Assembly: GCA_949825025.1 (NCBI GenBank)
Contig: OX463779.1
Location: 39,876,203 to 39,940,202, forward strand
Length of the DNA stretch: 64,000 nucleotides
DNA from: Siphlonurus alternatus
Taxonomy: Eukaryota > Arthropoda > Insecta > Ephemeroptera > Siphlonuridae
Direction: 5' to 3'
The translations under genes were made by a program, and so were the position numbers. Position 1 is the first letter of the stretch. Every line of letters begins with the position of its first letter. Positions 25,480-38,535 of the stretch are shown here, piece after piece. The notes below the pieces were generated by a model. The model was not told the DNA's origin and searched no databases. It worked only from the letters and a program-made list of their open reading frames with translations.

Positions 25480-26299
25480 ACGTTATAAATGGTTTATGAA
25501 ACTGGAGAATAATAATTACGTATCAAACGAGTTTAAATTATAGTACAATTATTTTAAAAAAAAAAACTTCAAAAAGGTTGGAGTCTATACCACGTTCACC
25601 ACACTTTTGTCAACAGCAGTGACTGCGGCGTGTGTCAGACCCGTGTCTACCGTTAATTTTAATGACGCTCGTAATTCAAAGCCAGCCTAATTAATTGTGG
25701 CTGGCTGTGCTAGTTAACATTTCGTGTCATTTTGTGCCTACCTGCTTCGCGACATGTATAATATACAACACTGGACCATTATACCTGCATGATCTATTTG
25801 GCACACAGACATAGAGGCGTGGTGAACTTCAACTCTTTTGCGATGGCTAGACTAGATGTCGTTTTGCTTCACTTCAATTTTCAAATCTGTTTTTCTTTTT
25901 CTTTTAAGAGCATCAGAGCTATTAAATCAGGTAGCTGAACATTTTTTCTGTATCAAGGTCAACTGGGGTCAAATTTGGTGGAACTGTCATACAATATCAT
26001 GTTCTAGCTTTATTACATATATACTTTCCTTTAACTAAACCCTGTTATAGTATACTAGTCACAAGTGACTTTTTACTTCCCGGCTCTTCATGGACCAGAT
26101 TTTTTTTACTTTTTTTGCAGAGTTTGTAAGGGATCTAGTTATATTTTTTTTGTTATGCTATATTAATGCTTAAAATAAGAAGAAACATGTGTAGCTATTA
26201 AAATGAGAATATAGGAAAATAGTTGAATTCCAGGGAGGATGTTGGATGCACGAGTGGGTGTATTTTATAGCTAACTGCTATTCATGTGGAAAAGTCTAG

Positions 26300-26376
26300 A
26301 GAGGTGCCTGCACGAGATCGAACTCAGTGATTTTCCGATTACGATTCGCATGCGCACACTACTGCGTCAAGTATCC
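26300..26376 (-). mobile_element. tRNA-derived SINE-like segment with Pol III A and B boxes
   Basis: On the minus strand, TGACGCAGTAG (26369-26359) fits the A-box consensus TRGYNNAGYGG at most positions. AGTTCGATCTC (26324-26314) fits the B box GGTTCGANNCC at most positions. The start-to-start spacing is 45 nt, as in a real tRNA (position 8 to about 52). A typical 'aatcgtaatcgg' block lies between them. The T-arm and acceptor stems do not pair, so this is not a functional tRNA. It more likely is the head of a tRNA-related SINE whose body may continue to about 26220. A second copy was not found in the window. Confidence 0.45.
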
Positions 26377-26485
26377 ATTTTTTGAAAGAAGTGTTAACAA
26401 AGCTGTGACGTCACTAACTTAATTGACCGTGATGGCGTAAAAATTGTGCCATAAACGTTTACCATTGTTTAATAAAGTCACCAAA

Positions 26486-26588
26486 CACTACGTTCACATA
26501 CACACGTATTTGGTTGACGACGGATAATATTATTCTTATGAGGCATCGTCAACTGATCTGTATTAAAGACCGTCATGTGAACGTAGTG
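26486..26588. mobile_element. Small MITE with CACTACGTTCACAT termini
   Basis: It begins CACTACGTTCACAT and ends ATGTGAACGTAGTG, a perfect 14-bp inverted repeat over a 103-bp element. The interior 'ttattcttatgaggc' and 'ctgatctgtattaaa' segments also occur, in reverse orientation, in the element at 35974-36292. It is therefore a dispersed family. Confidence 0.65.
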
Positions 26589-29500
26589 ATTGTGTTTTGG
26601 GAAAAAAAAATACAAAAAGGTAGTAAAAAGTAAGCAAAATATAGCAAATAAAATTTCATGCCTTTTTTAGTACTGCAGAGAAAAAAACGTCTGTAACTTA
26701 AAATCTAGGCATAAAAAAAAAAAAAAAACAGTCTCTTGCCCAAGATGCTACATTAACGTTCTCTGCTTCTCTATTGATTTTTTGAGGCAATACTACCCAA
26801 TTCTCCCACCTTCTGTAAAATTAGATGAAAAACAATACTAACTTTTAATTTGTTTTCTCTCCACTAAATTTAAAAAAAGGTTTCAGTGATTTTGCGTAGG
26901 ATTGTACATTAATTGTCACCATGTAATAACCCAATTAAGAGACACAATATATCAATTAAGATCTTGGAAATTCATTAAATTATTAATTGATATAATTTTC
27001 TGAAATGAAATAAGTTTATTACGTTCATTAAAAATAAAGTGGAAGTTAAAAAGAGAAAAAAAATTAAAGCCTCACACAAAGAAATAATAATCAACAAAAT
27101 GTCAGTAATTAATATAGTAATACAAACTTGTAACATGAAACTAATCTTCATTTATGTCTTTTAATGAGGCCGTAAAAGTAATTTTGCGGTGTAAGAGGAT
27201 CGTTTTTCCCATTCTCTTTACATAGACTAATAAAAGTCACAAGAATAGATGAGACTTTTAAACATTAAAATTACCATTTCAGAATAATGGTATAAGAAAG
27301 TAGCACTTGAAATTTCAAAGAAATCATTTTTTTTTCTTTCTTTTAGTTTTAACGTCATTAAAACGTACGTCTTTTCTTGTTTTAAAAATAAAGAAATGAG
27401 ACGTATATAGAGAGAACAGAAAAAGTTTTTACAATGACAGCTACTTTTTTATATATAATGCTACGAATATGAACGAAAGTTATACAACAAGTTGTCATTT
27501 TTCGTTACTACAATTCGAAATGAAATAATAATTTTATTATTTTGTCTTTCAATGTTCATAAAACTGAATCACATTGAACAACGTTTTGATGTACGTTGTT
27601 TTTCTAGTATGTCATTTTTTTATTACAATTTTTCTCGTATAAAAGAAAAAGTAAAACATGTTATAAGTAAAACTGTACTGTATATTATATAATATGTAAG
27701 GATACGTCTACGTATTATTACCAAATGTAATCAAACTTTAGATTTTATACAAAACTTCCACGGCGGGGAAAAAATCTTCATTAGCCACCATGCTAGAAAA
27801 TTTTAATGCTGTATGAATAGTCTCACTACAGGACCATTCAGGGAAAACTTGCAACCCCCCCAAAAAAGACGATAACATACAACTACAATATATACGCTGC
27901 GTACATATTGTAGTCATACAACATAGATCATTCTTTATACTATATACCATATTAAAATAATTCAGATAGTATTTTTTTCCGTGCAGCCCGACTAATTTTT
28001 ATTTCACAGTGATGACGTGACTTTACACACGTGCCACGGCAATGAATGGACGAGACGTCATTGATCGTGAAGGCGAGTGGTGTTTATGACATAAAAATGT
28101 GAGCAATGTCATCCGTGATTGATCGTGAAAGTCGTAAAATAACTTCAGTAAGAAAGAGTCTGAACAAAGACATTTTTTTATGAAAGCCATTTGTAATCTA
28201 TTACACTATATGTGATTTTATTGACTCTGGAAAAACTATTGAAAAAGTACAAAGTTATTCCTAAATGGTGAGATAAAAGCTATCGATGAGCAATGTACTG
28301 AGTAATAATAATTGTACTTTCCCAAGAACTGAAAAAATGCAACTATATCAAATATTTTTTATTTCACATTTCTACTCTTTATTCACCATGATTACTCTGC
28401 ACTAACGTATTGTAAGGTTGATAATATTTATGGGACTTTAAAATTTATCCAGTCTGCTTTCAATGAAATATTTCATATAATTTTTACTTAATAATTCATT
28501 GCTCCTTGATATAATTATACTTTTAATTCAAACATTCATGAAATTCTTTACTAGAGCCTAAATTTCAATTAAACTTCATGTTTTCATATTAACGTAAAAT
28601 GAATTGCAATTTTAATGCTCCTTTTGTATGTACTGTGTATGCACTCATTAACAGAAAGAAGATTACTGTTACGCTAACTTTAACTATATATATTATGTGC
28701 ATGCAATAATTTGAAGTGGGCGTGGCATATTGCATTTTTTTTTAAGAAAACGTTTCTACAAAATAACTATCAAAAATTCATCTCAAAGGTATTGAATTTA
28801 GAGCAAATTAATGTTTGAAAAATAAGGATTAATAAATGTGTCATTTTTAAACGAGAAATTATTCACATATATATTTTTTTACAAAACAAGTTTACTATAT
28901 CAAAAATACAAATTATACTTCATAATATCTTTATATATTCCCAACTTTTTTCACTTTTTTTAATTTTTTTTTAAAAAAAACACACATATGAATATAAATG
29001 TACTCTATAATTCCCTTGCGTATTCTCACTACTACTTGCAATGTTACACATAAAAATGATGATATAATATCAGTATTTTATGTCGAATAAAAAAAAAGTT
29101 GAAAACATCGATTAGTTTTTTTTTTTTTTTTTATACGAACAACCAGCATCAGGGGCGGTCTGGCGGCATGCACGGAACCAGGGTGGTATGTCCCCCTCAC
29201 ATTATTGCCTTAGTGGGTGGGACACCATCAGAAACAAGCCTTGGCATTTACCCTTCTCCGTATAACGTGAAACAGTCGCTGGAGACGCAACAAGAGAGAA
29301 TAAAAAAAAAAGAGTTGTGATGGGGTGTTTTTATATTGCCTGCATTCAAAAACAGAAGAGAAAGAATATCCCAACTTGTTTCTTTTTGTATTATATGAAT
29401 GAGAGGATCTCGTTAGTAGTCTACGTAGAATGAAGTTCATAATATAAAGTATTTAACAAAAGAGTACACTAATCAGATGCAATCAACAAACACAGTCAGT

Positions 29501-30620
29501 CCTTGTGTTTTAGAGAAATGTAATTATAATTTTATTATACTTGTTACTAATTTGAAATTATATTGTTTTGGACAAAAGAAATGGGTAAATCCGTATTCAT
29601 ATTTCAGAGTAATTTTTTGGGTGTTAATTATTTATATATGACCTATTAATGCCTATTAAGCTATTAATAGCATTGATTCAATGGCGGTAAATTTGAAAAT
29701 AAGAAAAAACTGACCTTGTAACTGTATAATACAAAATGTAAAAATTTAAATAAACGAAATACGTCCACCGCAGAGCTTCAGGTCAAGTGTCAGAGTTCAC
29801 TGCCCTCCTTGTTGCACCAGACAGACACTTCTTTAGAGCAGTAGAACGATATGTTTAATATGGAGCCTGGACATGCTCTCCCAGTAACATTATATAGCCT
29901 GAATTGTCTGTTCATGTTCTATAAACCCGAGTAGAACAATGAGAGTTTGAAGCACTTGCATTCGTTGTTATGTAACTATGCATGACCACAGAATATAGCC
30001 ACCAAATAGAAGTAACAGTCATGTATAGTACAGATAAAAGGAGAGCCGTTGAGTTTAGTAAAAGTTAATATTTAAAAAAATGTCATGTATGATCATTTCA
30101 CTGTAAAATGTTTTGTCTTTTTATATTGTTATTTCAATATACTCTTTTTTTTTAACTCTCTGTTTTCAATTATTAACATTCTAATGATTCGATTTTGTGT
30201 TGTTCGCTATACAACAAAGAGAAGGCTAATTTTGTTGTACATGTGTAGTAGTGAAGTCTGAAATCGAGTTTGGAGTTGATCCTGGGTGCTACAGTAACGC
30301 TAGCAAGCGCTTGAATTTACTATGCAAATATATGGTCAAAAGTATATGATAAAAATAGTTGGGAATTTAAGTCGTAGCGATGTCAAAGTAAAATTATGTT
30401 TTTACAATCATATCATATTCTGTATAACCATGGCAACTTGGGAACAATAAAAATTGTATACAGGTTACAAAATGCGGCAGCGATAATGACTTCGAAATCT
30501 TGCTTTGTGTAAAATTATTGTTTTACAGTATTTCTATACAATTAAAATTTAAGTGAAGATCGAAGTCTTATCTCAGTTCTAAAAGGTTTTATTGTTTATT
30601 TTCAGTTTAAAGATACGCTC

Positions 30621-30636
30621 AAGTTGCCTAACCTCA
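30621..30636 (+). repeat. Dispersed repeat core, copy 2
   Basis: The 16-bp core 'aagttgcctaacctca' is shared with 13351-13413 (reverse complement) and 45767-45829. The similarity here is short, so it may be a degraded fragment of the same repeat. Confidence 0.35.
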
Positions 30637-30798
30637 TGGTGACATGTTCTCACAAAGGCGACACTTATTAATTGTACGAGTGTAGTTTAACGAATGACTT
30701 TGTCAGCTGTTTCAAGACATCAACACGAGCAATGAAAACGTTCTAGCATTGACAGTTGTTAACACGCATGGGTACTATTTCCGTCTTGTGACACTCAC

Positions 30799-31768
30799 CT
30801 GATGACGAGCACGGTGACAGCTGGTGTGCCTGGTCGTGGCTGCACGAACAGCGGAATGTAGAATCGTGATCGCGGGAAGAGCGCGGCGTGCGGGAGTAGC
30901 ATTGCCAGGCCAGGGTCGGCTCGCAGTTCGCGGTACGGAGCCAGGGCGGACACCAGCGGCACGGCACCCAGCGAGGTCACAGGCTGTATCTGCACCCTCG
31001 CAGTTGGTGTTGGTGCACATGGTTCAGACCCTCGTGGTTCGAACACAGAGTACGCAATGCGAACCATCCTCCGGGGTGTCTTGTTGATTGGTTTTGCCTC
31101 ATGGGGAGGCTCTGAGAAATAGTCTGGGCCTGGGAGAGGTGGCCACCATGACGCAGGCACCGTCAATTGGGCCAGACATACACCGTCCTCACCCCCGGGA
31201 CTGCAGGCCGCCGCTTCCGATGGACGATCCCCCAGGGCAGCGTACAATACGATACATACTCGCTGCCGATTCCTACCCACAGAGGCAGTCACACCAGCTG
31301 TAGAACTAGTGCTTACGCTCACACTATTTGGCTGCTGACCAGTATGGAATAAGACACGTAACACTGGCGAGTCACGGGGGACTTGCGGGGTCACAAGATG
31401 TGCGCTGATGTCCAGGTTATGTGTGTAGAGGTCAAGGTCAAGCGTGGAGGTCGGCGCCGTGTCCGGCTGGCTGGGTGACGAAACGGACGAGGCGGGAGGA
31501 GGGAGGACGTCAATAGCGTCCGGCACGATGTAACGTGCGGGCACCGTCTGTTTGGTGGAGAACGGGCCGTAAGTGGCTCTGATCGAGACCGGCTGCGTGC
31601 TCTGGAGAACGGTGAATCGTTCCTCACTGAGTACCGCCTCCTCCTGACCAGTGGCCCCCACGTCGTCCTCTAGTCCATCAGAATCCGGCCCGCCCTCCAC
31701 GCTTACGTGCTTCAAGAAGAAACCTCCGTCCTTGTTCTCGAAGTGCACCTCCACTCCGCGGCTGATTC
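30799..31768 (-). CDS. TMEM132: TMEM132-family protein, large exon (first visible)
   Basis: A 970-bp exon with acceptor ttttgtttcag before GAATCAGCC and donor ATCAG followed by gtgagt. It starts with two bases of a split codon, encodes 322 full residues and passes two bases on. Family landmarks, in order: FFLK (residues 16-19, like the FFL-x-E start of mature TMEM132); ATYGPFS (64-70), almost invariant in the family as ASYGPFS; LRVLFHTG (136-143); and a paired-cysteine block, VCIVLYA (C171) through ACSPGGEDGVCLAQL (C188, C197) to ASWW. Next come VRIAYSVFEP, matching the family's V-x-L-Y-Y-T-V strand, and PYRELRADPGLAMLLP, matching P-L-R-E-L-x-L-D. The exon ends in RFYIPLFVQP. One N-glycosylation sequon is visible (NKT, 228-230). 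Residues 85-105 form a Pro/Ser/Thr-rich loop. TMEM132 proteins are type I membrane proteins with a cohesin-like domain and Ig-like domains, proposed to act in neural adhesion. The frame continues open upstream to 31859, but that part follows a clear acceptor and is intronic. Confidence 0.96.
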
Positions 31769-33262
31769 CTGAAACAAAACATGTGACGTTAGAAACGTGA
31801 TATGGACCAGAGAATTTGTCACGGGAAGCGTAACATGTCACGTCTTTATATATAGACATTTGCTCTTTAAATAAAATACGAGCTCGGAAAACATGTACGA
31901 CGTATTCCCTGTAAGATTTAGATGGATTTTATGTTTTTAAATTTGATAGATTCAGGGTCTAGAAAGATAGAGAGGAACAGTTCTATAATACCAACCAGCC
32001 AATAAGAGTGACAAATTAATGACATTAAATTTAAATTCATTGATGGCAAATTAAGTTTTAAGGTAAGTCGATATAATTTGATTTCAATTTGTCAATTTGA
32101 TTTCAATCGAGTTTTTTTGGTCTCGCAAGTATGCCAACGGTATTGTTTTGTCTATATATCGATATGTATATAATGCTAGCCTTGGCCCTCTCACGCTAAG
32201 TATTCAAGAGCAACAAGGCCTATCACTTGCATAAAATAAATAAACATCTTTGGTTGGACAGAAGCCAACAAGCGGCCAGATGTGACCACATGCATCAAGC
32301 ACCTCAGAAATCCAATAACATTGAACTGCATAAATAAAATACACCAGACTTATTCTATAACAGTAATAATCTGTTTGTGGTGAACTCAAGTTTCGTGTTT
32401 GGAATGATATTGAAGAAATTTTTATCAATTTTCAGCAGCTTGTTGTAAAAAAATATGTTTATTTTCAATATACAGCAACTTTGTGGAAAATTCCTAAAGC
32501 CAAAGAAAAATCGAAAAAAAAATTCAATATACAGTTTTATGACGAGTAACACTGCTACATTATTAATATATATAAGTGAGCTCATGCAGAATTATAATCA
32601 TACTATGACTAATGTAACTTTGACTTGCAGATCTGTTAGGTAGTTGTACAGTCTTCGATAATAAAACTGAAACATGTTGCATGCTGGAGTTTTGAAATGA
32701 GCAACTTCAGTTTACTCGCAGTGCTGACTGGCAACGCTGTCTATATTATAATGGCCAGGTAGACTCGGAGAAGGTGAAGAAGGCGACGTGTCACTTCACT
32801 TGAACTCCGACGGTGTTGTCAGATAAGGCAAGCGAGTGAATTCCAGTATGTGATGTGTTCCATTTTTACTAACCATAACTGTACAACTGCAGTTTGATCA
32901 CACCACAATCAGGTCACCAGAGCTAATGACCGACAATTTGCATATATTGACAGTTGACCCGTGCAAAATTACCAGCGTCATCATTATAACTATTGTAACA
33001 ACGATAACGAAGCCGATTCAAAGCAAAGCTAATGTACTGAATTAACAATAGAGGATATCAATGATGATGGAATTAAACCGAACATATAGGGGTTGAAACA
33101 ACGATGTAAAGTCGTAGACAAAATTAGTATAGTTTGAATAAGACTGTGCATTAATATCTGCATTAAATGATGATACAATTAAATTGAATTCTATATGTCT
33201 ATTGTCACAAGTTGCTAATATTTTAAAAACTATTCTTGTAAAACAAATTTTTTGTCATCTTT

Positions 33263-33400
33263 GCCATCTTGCCTTGAATTATTTAAAAACTGACGTTCCC
33301 CGTTTATGAGTTTTCCAAACTCTTGGGGTTTATTGTAATAATCTATGTAAAGTGTCATTGATATGTTCTTTTCGGAATAAACACATTTAAAAAAAAATTA
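33263..33400 (+). mobile_element. LINE/SINE-like 3' tail, copy 2
   Basis: It shares the 'aactcttggggttta' core, the preceding 'gacgttcccc' block and a terminal AATAAA plus A-run with the copy at 6518-6662, in the same orientation. Similarity is confined to the 3' portion, as expected for 5'-truncated retrotransposon copies. It is non-coding. Confidence 0.5.
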
Positions 33401-34509
33401 AATTATAACTACATAATATATACCATCGATGTTACTGCATGATGTGCATCAGTAATAAGTTACTGAGTTACTGTATATTCCGTACTGCATATTATATTTC
33501 ATATTTAATAGAAGTTTGAATTGCAGAATTAATTAAAGTCTTCATAATAAAATATTTATAATTAATATACACGCTTTTTTTACTTTGAATTTAAAACAGT
33601 ACCATATTGCAGAAATTATAATCACTTTCAACTCCCTGTACAAAGTATGTACTGTACAGTACAATGCGTACACCCCCACCCTCTACACGTGAACCTTGGT
33701 CCGACGAGATAAACAAATAACATTCAGTGATGCATACCTCCATCCCACACCCTTTGTGTGTGAGTTGAGTTAACTAACAGCGATTGTGGACAACCTTTAT
33801 CTACCATTGTGTGCAGTATTGACCAACAGATCAAAATAATAAAACAATATCACTAGTAAATGAAACTCCAATTTGTTATATCGCTCGTCGAACACTTGTG
33901 GAATGAAATTGATTTGATATACATACTAAATAATTGAAAAATATACATGTTATATACAGAATTTATTAAAAAATAATAATAAAACTTTTTTATTCAGAAT
34001 ATAAAACGTTGTAAAAAGTTCAATATTATGATAATAAAAAATCTCTTTCATTTAACAAATTTTGTGATATAAATTATATTAAACGAGTTTTATATAATTT
34101 TTTATATAAGAACACTACCGTATCATATTTTTAAAGTATAAAAAGTTTATGTAAAAAAAATGATATACAAAATTTTTCATTAAAACGTTAAATTTTCTCA
34201 ACTACACGCCATCATGTGGTAGGAAGAAGTGGCTGTGGCACTTAGTAAGGTGTGTTTAGAGAAAGAAACGACGACGGCAGCTCGGCAAACAAACAAGAGC
34301 TGCTGGAGATGAGAGAAAAACTAACGCAAGAGTTTTACAAAGCTGCTCACTTATAAGCGGAGACCAAACACCTTCAAAAAGCTAGAGAGAGTAAAAGCAC
34401 CATGTATACATAATTGTTATTATATAGAATATTATAATATAATTTAATGATTTAAAGATTTCAAAAAATACTAGAAATTTGCTACTTTTTGTTTCTTTTT
34501 TTTGAACTC

Positions 34510-34817
34510 AATGGACAACTGCATGATTTTTTTTAACAGATTTTTGGATAAAGTGCCTCGAGTTATGTATTATCGATTTTTCAGATTTTTTAACACTCTT
34601 AAAACCCTACTATAAAACGCTGTAACGTAATTATAGACATTCAAATAAATATTTAACAGGCAAAGGACACAATGCACGACTATGACGTAACAGTGTCATT
34701 TTTCCCTCGAGTTTGAAGGTGTTAAGAGTTAAGAGCGTTAAAAAAAATCTGAAAAAAATTGACAAGCTATAAATCACTTCCAAATTTACACTACAAAATT
34801 CGTACAGGTTGTCCATT
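34510..34817. mobile_element. Foldback MITE with AATGGACAAC termini
   Basis: It begins AATGGACAAC and ends GTTGTCCATT. Both halves contain matching 'cagattttttaa', 'acactctt/gctctta' and 'aac' blocks in opposite orientation, so the two arms are related over much of their length (308 bp in total). A related sequence in reverse orientation occupies 51400-51680. A similar arrangement starting AATGGAG is at 45829-46150. No coding sequence. Confidence 0.6.
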
Positions 34818-35973
34818 TTTGTGAATGTATATAGCAGATAATGTTGTATTTTAATATAGTCTGATTTATAGTATTGCTGATGATAATTTTTAAATATTGC
34901 TGTTTTTCAATTTTATTTTATTATACTTTATCATGTCCACTACTTTTTACGATAATTTTGTTAGTGTAATTTGCTAAAAGTATTTTTCTAGATGACCTTT
35001 TTTTGCTTGTTGCCTTGGATTACTCGTCTTATTGCAAATGTCTGGCTCGATGCCATCTCACAAGATATACTCTCCTCCAAGAAGGATGCAGTCAATACAG
35101 ACTCGCCACAAATCCAGTGTGACGTCACCACTAACCTCCATGCCACGTAGTATATTGATAGAATACAGCAGCCAGGGGGGGTGGAGTTCTCTTCAAATTG
35201 GGTACAGGATAGGGTAAAAATATTTTGAGTGGGTAGGTCCGTCCTTTTCTTTCTCATTATTATTTTCATTATTTTTTTCTGGCAATGGCCACTGGCGAAA
35301 AACTCCCCACAGAATAAGTATGACGTCATCACAAAGTTTTAAGAAATAAACTGTAAGTTACGACATCGACAAACCCTAACTTGTTACGTAAAATTCAAGA
35401 CTGGGGGAGAGAGATTTTTTTTTTTCATATAAAACCACTCAGCCTAAGTCCCTCCTTTTTTTCCCAAGCTTGGAAACATTTGTATGCATGATAAACATTA
35501 CCCATATGAGATAGAGTGAGAAGATTTTTTATTGGTCCATATTTCCTGTCTATGTATATAATATGAAAAGTAGGAAACTTTATATAGGCGGATTTAAGAG
35601 AAAAATATGTAAAAAAATGAATGTAGACAAAAATAGTATGATAAAACTAAAAAAAAAATATATATATGATACTAACAAATAATAAAATAACTTTCAGTAA
35701 TGTAGAAAAATCATAACTTTTATACGTGAAGTGAATGAATTGAGATATATGAGCTATGTGACACAAAGATGATAAAAGAGCAGACGTCAGCGACAAGCGT
35801 CAGCACGGAGTTTATGCAACCCGCACGACAGTCGAGATGAAAAAGTTGCCTACTTGTCAGTCACATTTCAAAAGTCCATGTTCTTTTATATTATCACGTC
35901 ACTTTGACTGGCAGTATGACAACGTAATATTGTGCATGCAACAAGGTGCAGGCTATAAAAATCGGAAAAGGTG

Positions 35974-36292
35974 CATTCACATGGTCGATTTTCAAGACGC
36001 GACTCTTGCTGTACCATCCACTGGCTGTCATAATTGGCGATAAATAAAAAAAAGAGCATCGAAATTAGAACGTGATATCGCCGCCACAGCTCGGCGAATT
36101 CACTTGAAGCATGGGATTTCACAGCTTGTTCGTAAATACGCCACATCACTACATGTAAATCCACCTTTAAAGCAGGTTCTTCATTCACTATTTTCACATA
36201 ATTGTGTTTATAATACAGATCCGGTGACAACGTCTCATAAGAATAACATTATCTGTCATCTCGGATCTGTATTAAACCCCGTCACGTGAATG
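35974..36292. mobile_element. MITE with CATTCACRTG termini
   Basis: The ends are CATTCACATGG on the left and CACGTGAATG on the right. The right-hand 80 bp ('ataagaataacattatctgt', then 'cggatctgtattaaac') match the reverse complement of the centre of the element 26486-26588. It is about 319 bp. A 114-codon minus-strand frame (35886-36230) runs across its left border, so it is unlikely to be a gene. Confidence 0.5.
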
Positions 36293-38170
36293 TAAATATG
36301 ACAGAAATGGAATCACAAAGTATACTGCAAAATTTGTTAAAACTTAAAGTTATATTTTATATATAAATTTTAACTAAATATGAACATGTTTTTACTAAAT
36401 TAGTTAGTGTAAAGAGAGACAGAGCGCATCAATATCATAATAAATCAATATTAATAATAATGATAACATTGTAGTATTAATGCAGCGTAGATGTAATGTT
36501 TTAAAGGGTAAAAGTTAATTACACTTTATGGCGCATACGATGGAGTGCGTGGGTACGATGGGATCAATCAATCTGGGTCATACCACCACCCACATCAATA
36601 TTTCAACTAATATCGATGAACGATTTGCTTTATAATAAAATCAACAAAAACCATTTTCATATGATGAAAATTTGAATTATAAAAAGCAATTTAAATTATA
36701 TGATATTTTTTATTGTCCTCAATATATGTCTCTAAATGAATGGCAATTAACTGGTAGATTAATTTTAATATCTCTCAGTGCTAGTACCATTACATAATTG
36801 AGCTGTGACGTCTAAAAAAAATGTTATAGTGTAGTTAATATTTCTATTAATTTAAAAGTTATACGTAATAATCTTAATAACATCATCTTGAAGGCAGTAC
36901 AAAATGATATTATGGAGAATATTTTATAGCTTGTCTAAGCTAGGATGATGAATTGGTGGTATAGCGGGTGACGTAAGTGGCGCCTGAATGTCGGCTGGGC
37001 GCCAAGCTAGGGCGCCACCCCGCAGCCGCACGCTACTGTGCGTGACAGGCGAGATCTCCGAGCGATGTGGTGCGTACACCAGGCAACACTAACTAGCCAG
37101 CAAATAAATGGTGCTCATTCTAACTGGGTTGTCAGTTTGAAAGATACCCAAGAATGTTGATTATAATTATTGTACTCATTGCTCATTGTGTAGTGCATTG
37201 ATTTTAATGTATAAAATAGAAGAAATTTTTAAGCTGAAACGTTTAACATTTAAATGTTTTTTATAATAAAATCGTTTAAGCTTGCATCATGGGTTGATAT
37301 ATTGACTGTTTCTTTTCTTTCTTTCTTTCTTTTTTTAATTTTTTTTTTTTTTTTCTCAAACTTTGATATATACTGAGAACTAATAAATTGTAAGCATTAC
37401 CTAATATTTTAACTCTCGCGTCCTTCAATTACTTTCATGACATTATGAAGGTTGAAATAATAACATCAAACTATTGTAATATATTATTATTCCAGTTCAT
37501 ATTATCATGACATTAATAAATAATAACAATTTTTATATAAAAAAAAAATGTTGCAGAAAAAACGAAATTAAAATCATGAACCTACACGAAAGAAACAAAA
37601 AAACTGGCTTACATTTTACATTGAGCAATTTATAGCCGTCAGAGACATTGACAAAGTACTAAACCTGTAGTATAATAATTAATGTAACACGTAGGTTTAC
37701 TAATTACGACATGGTATTTTTTGTTGTTGTTATTTAAATGAATGTTGAAAGTTGCACTATAATCTTTTTACACACAAAAAAATTAAAAGCAAAATTATTT
37801 ACTGTGAAATCGATACTAAGAAATTCTTCCTTTTTTTGTTCATTACTTCACGTTGCATACAATATATAATATCCATAATCCTTATACAGAAGTATATTAT
37901 CATAATTATAGCAATATGAATGTACCATTTTATAAATTATTCATTTTAATTACAGAAACTCTAGATAAAAAAAAAACTCTCTCATAATTTTAATTAAAAT
38001 GTTAAGCTAAAAATTCTACACATTTAATTTTAGTAATGCAAATGAGGGGGGGTATCACGTGACACGCACGCCTCTCAGCTGGACGTCATCACGTGTTGAC
38101 AGGGCGGAGGGTCCTCGACTCTTGATTGCCATCCCCCTCAGCAGTTTGGCACGGTCCGTCAACAACACTC

Positions 38171-38535
38171 AAATTAATTTTATAATCCCTCCGGAAGTGT
38201 GTTGTTTGTGGCTAGTCTGTTTGTAATTCAGTTTTGAAACTTTATAGAGAGGTTTGTAATAGAAGTACTGATCTATGTGAGAAATTACAACGCTGAAATT
38301 TAAATAAGAAAGACTCGGAAATCATACTTTTTCGACTATTTCCGGAAGAAATATCTTATAATTCATTACATCAAGAAATATAAGGTTTCTGTCTTTTCTA
38401 TCTGTGGTTTAAAATTTTGCACAGAGGATTTTAATTAGACTATTGACTTGTTTACAAATTAGCTCAGACTCGAACAGGAAAGACAGAAACCCCACACTTC
38501 CAGCTACTTCCGGTGGGAATAGAAAATAAAATTCA
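38171..38535. mobile_element. Inverted-repeat element with CCGGAAGTGTG ends, uninterrupted copy
   Basis: The left end 'aatccctccggaagtgtg' pairs with the right end 'cacacttccagctacttccg', then GTGGGAAT. The element is homologous to 49189-49672 over the ends and over internal blocks ('ctgtttgtaattcag', 'gtgagaaattacaacgctga'). This copy keeps the site 'tttgtaattcag' intact at 38220-38231, the place where the other copy carries a 276-bp insertion. Confidence 0.65.

Larger units (their letters stand above)
31769..38170. other. Non-coding stretch upstream of the first visible TMEM132 exon
   Basis: Presumed intron 1 of TMEM132, because only the signal peptide and a few dozen residues are missing upstream. 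I searched the minus strand for a short ATG exon with a hydrophobic leader and a matching phase-1 donor and did not find a convincing one. The stretch holds a LINE-like tail (33263-33400), a foldback element (34510-34817), a MITE (35974-36292), a GC-rich patch near 36.96-37.08 kb and T-rich tracts near 37.3 kb. Minus-strand frames of 114 codons at 34988-35332 and 35886-36230 resemble no known family. The second overlaps the MITE. Confidence 0.5.

Noticed and set aside
29151..29167. CAGGGGCGGTCTGGCGG, resembling a hAT-type transposon end
   Set aside because: No complementary right end or target duplication was found nearby.
30824..31627. Several plus- and minus-strand ORFs overlapping the large GC-rich exon
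   Set aside because: They are out-of-frame or antisense shadows of the TMEM132 exon, which has family motifs and proper splice sites.
31769..31859. Upstream extension of the TMEM132 frame with an in-frame ATG
   Set aside because: A clear acceptor (ttttgtttcag) lies between it and the conserved sequence. The peptide has no hydrophobic leader and no family similarity.
34988..35332. 114-codon minus-strand ORF
   Set aside because: No motif recognised. Two TGACGTCA sites inside suggest repeat-derived DNA.
35886..36230. 114-codon minus-strand ORF
   Set aside because: It runs across the border of a MITE (35974-36292), so it is unlikely to be a conserved gene.
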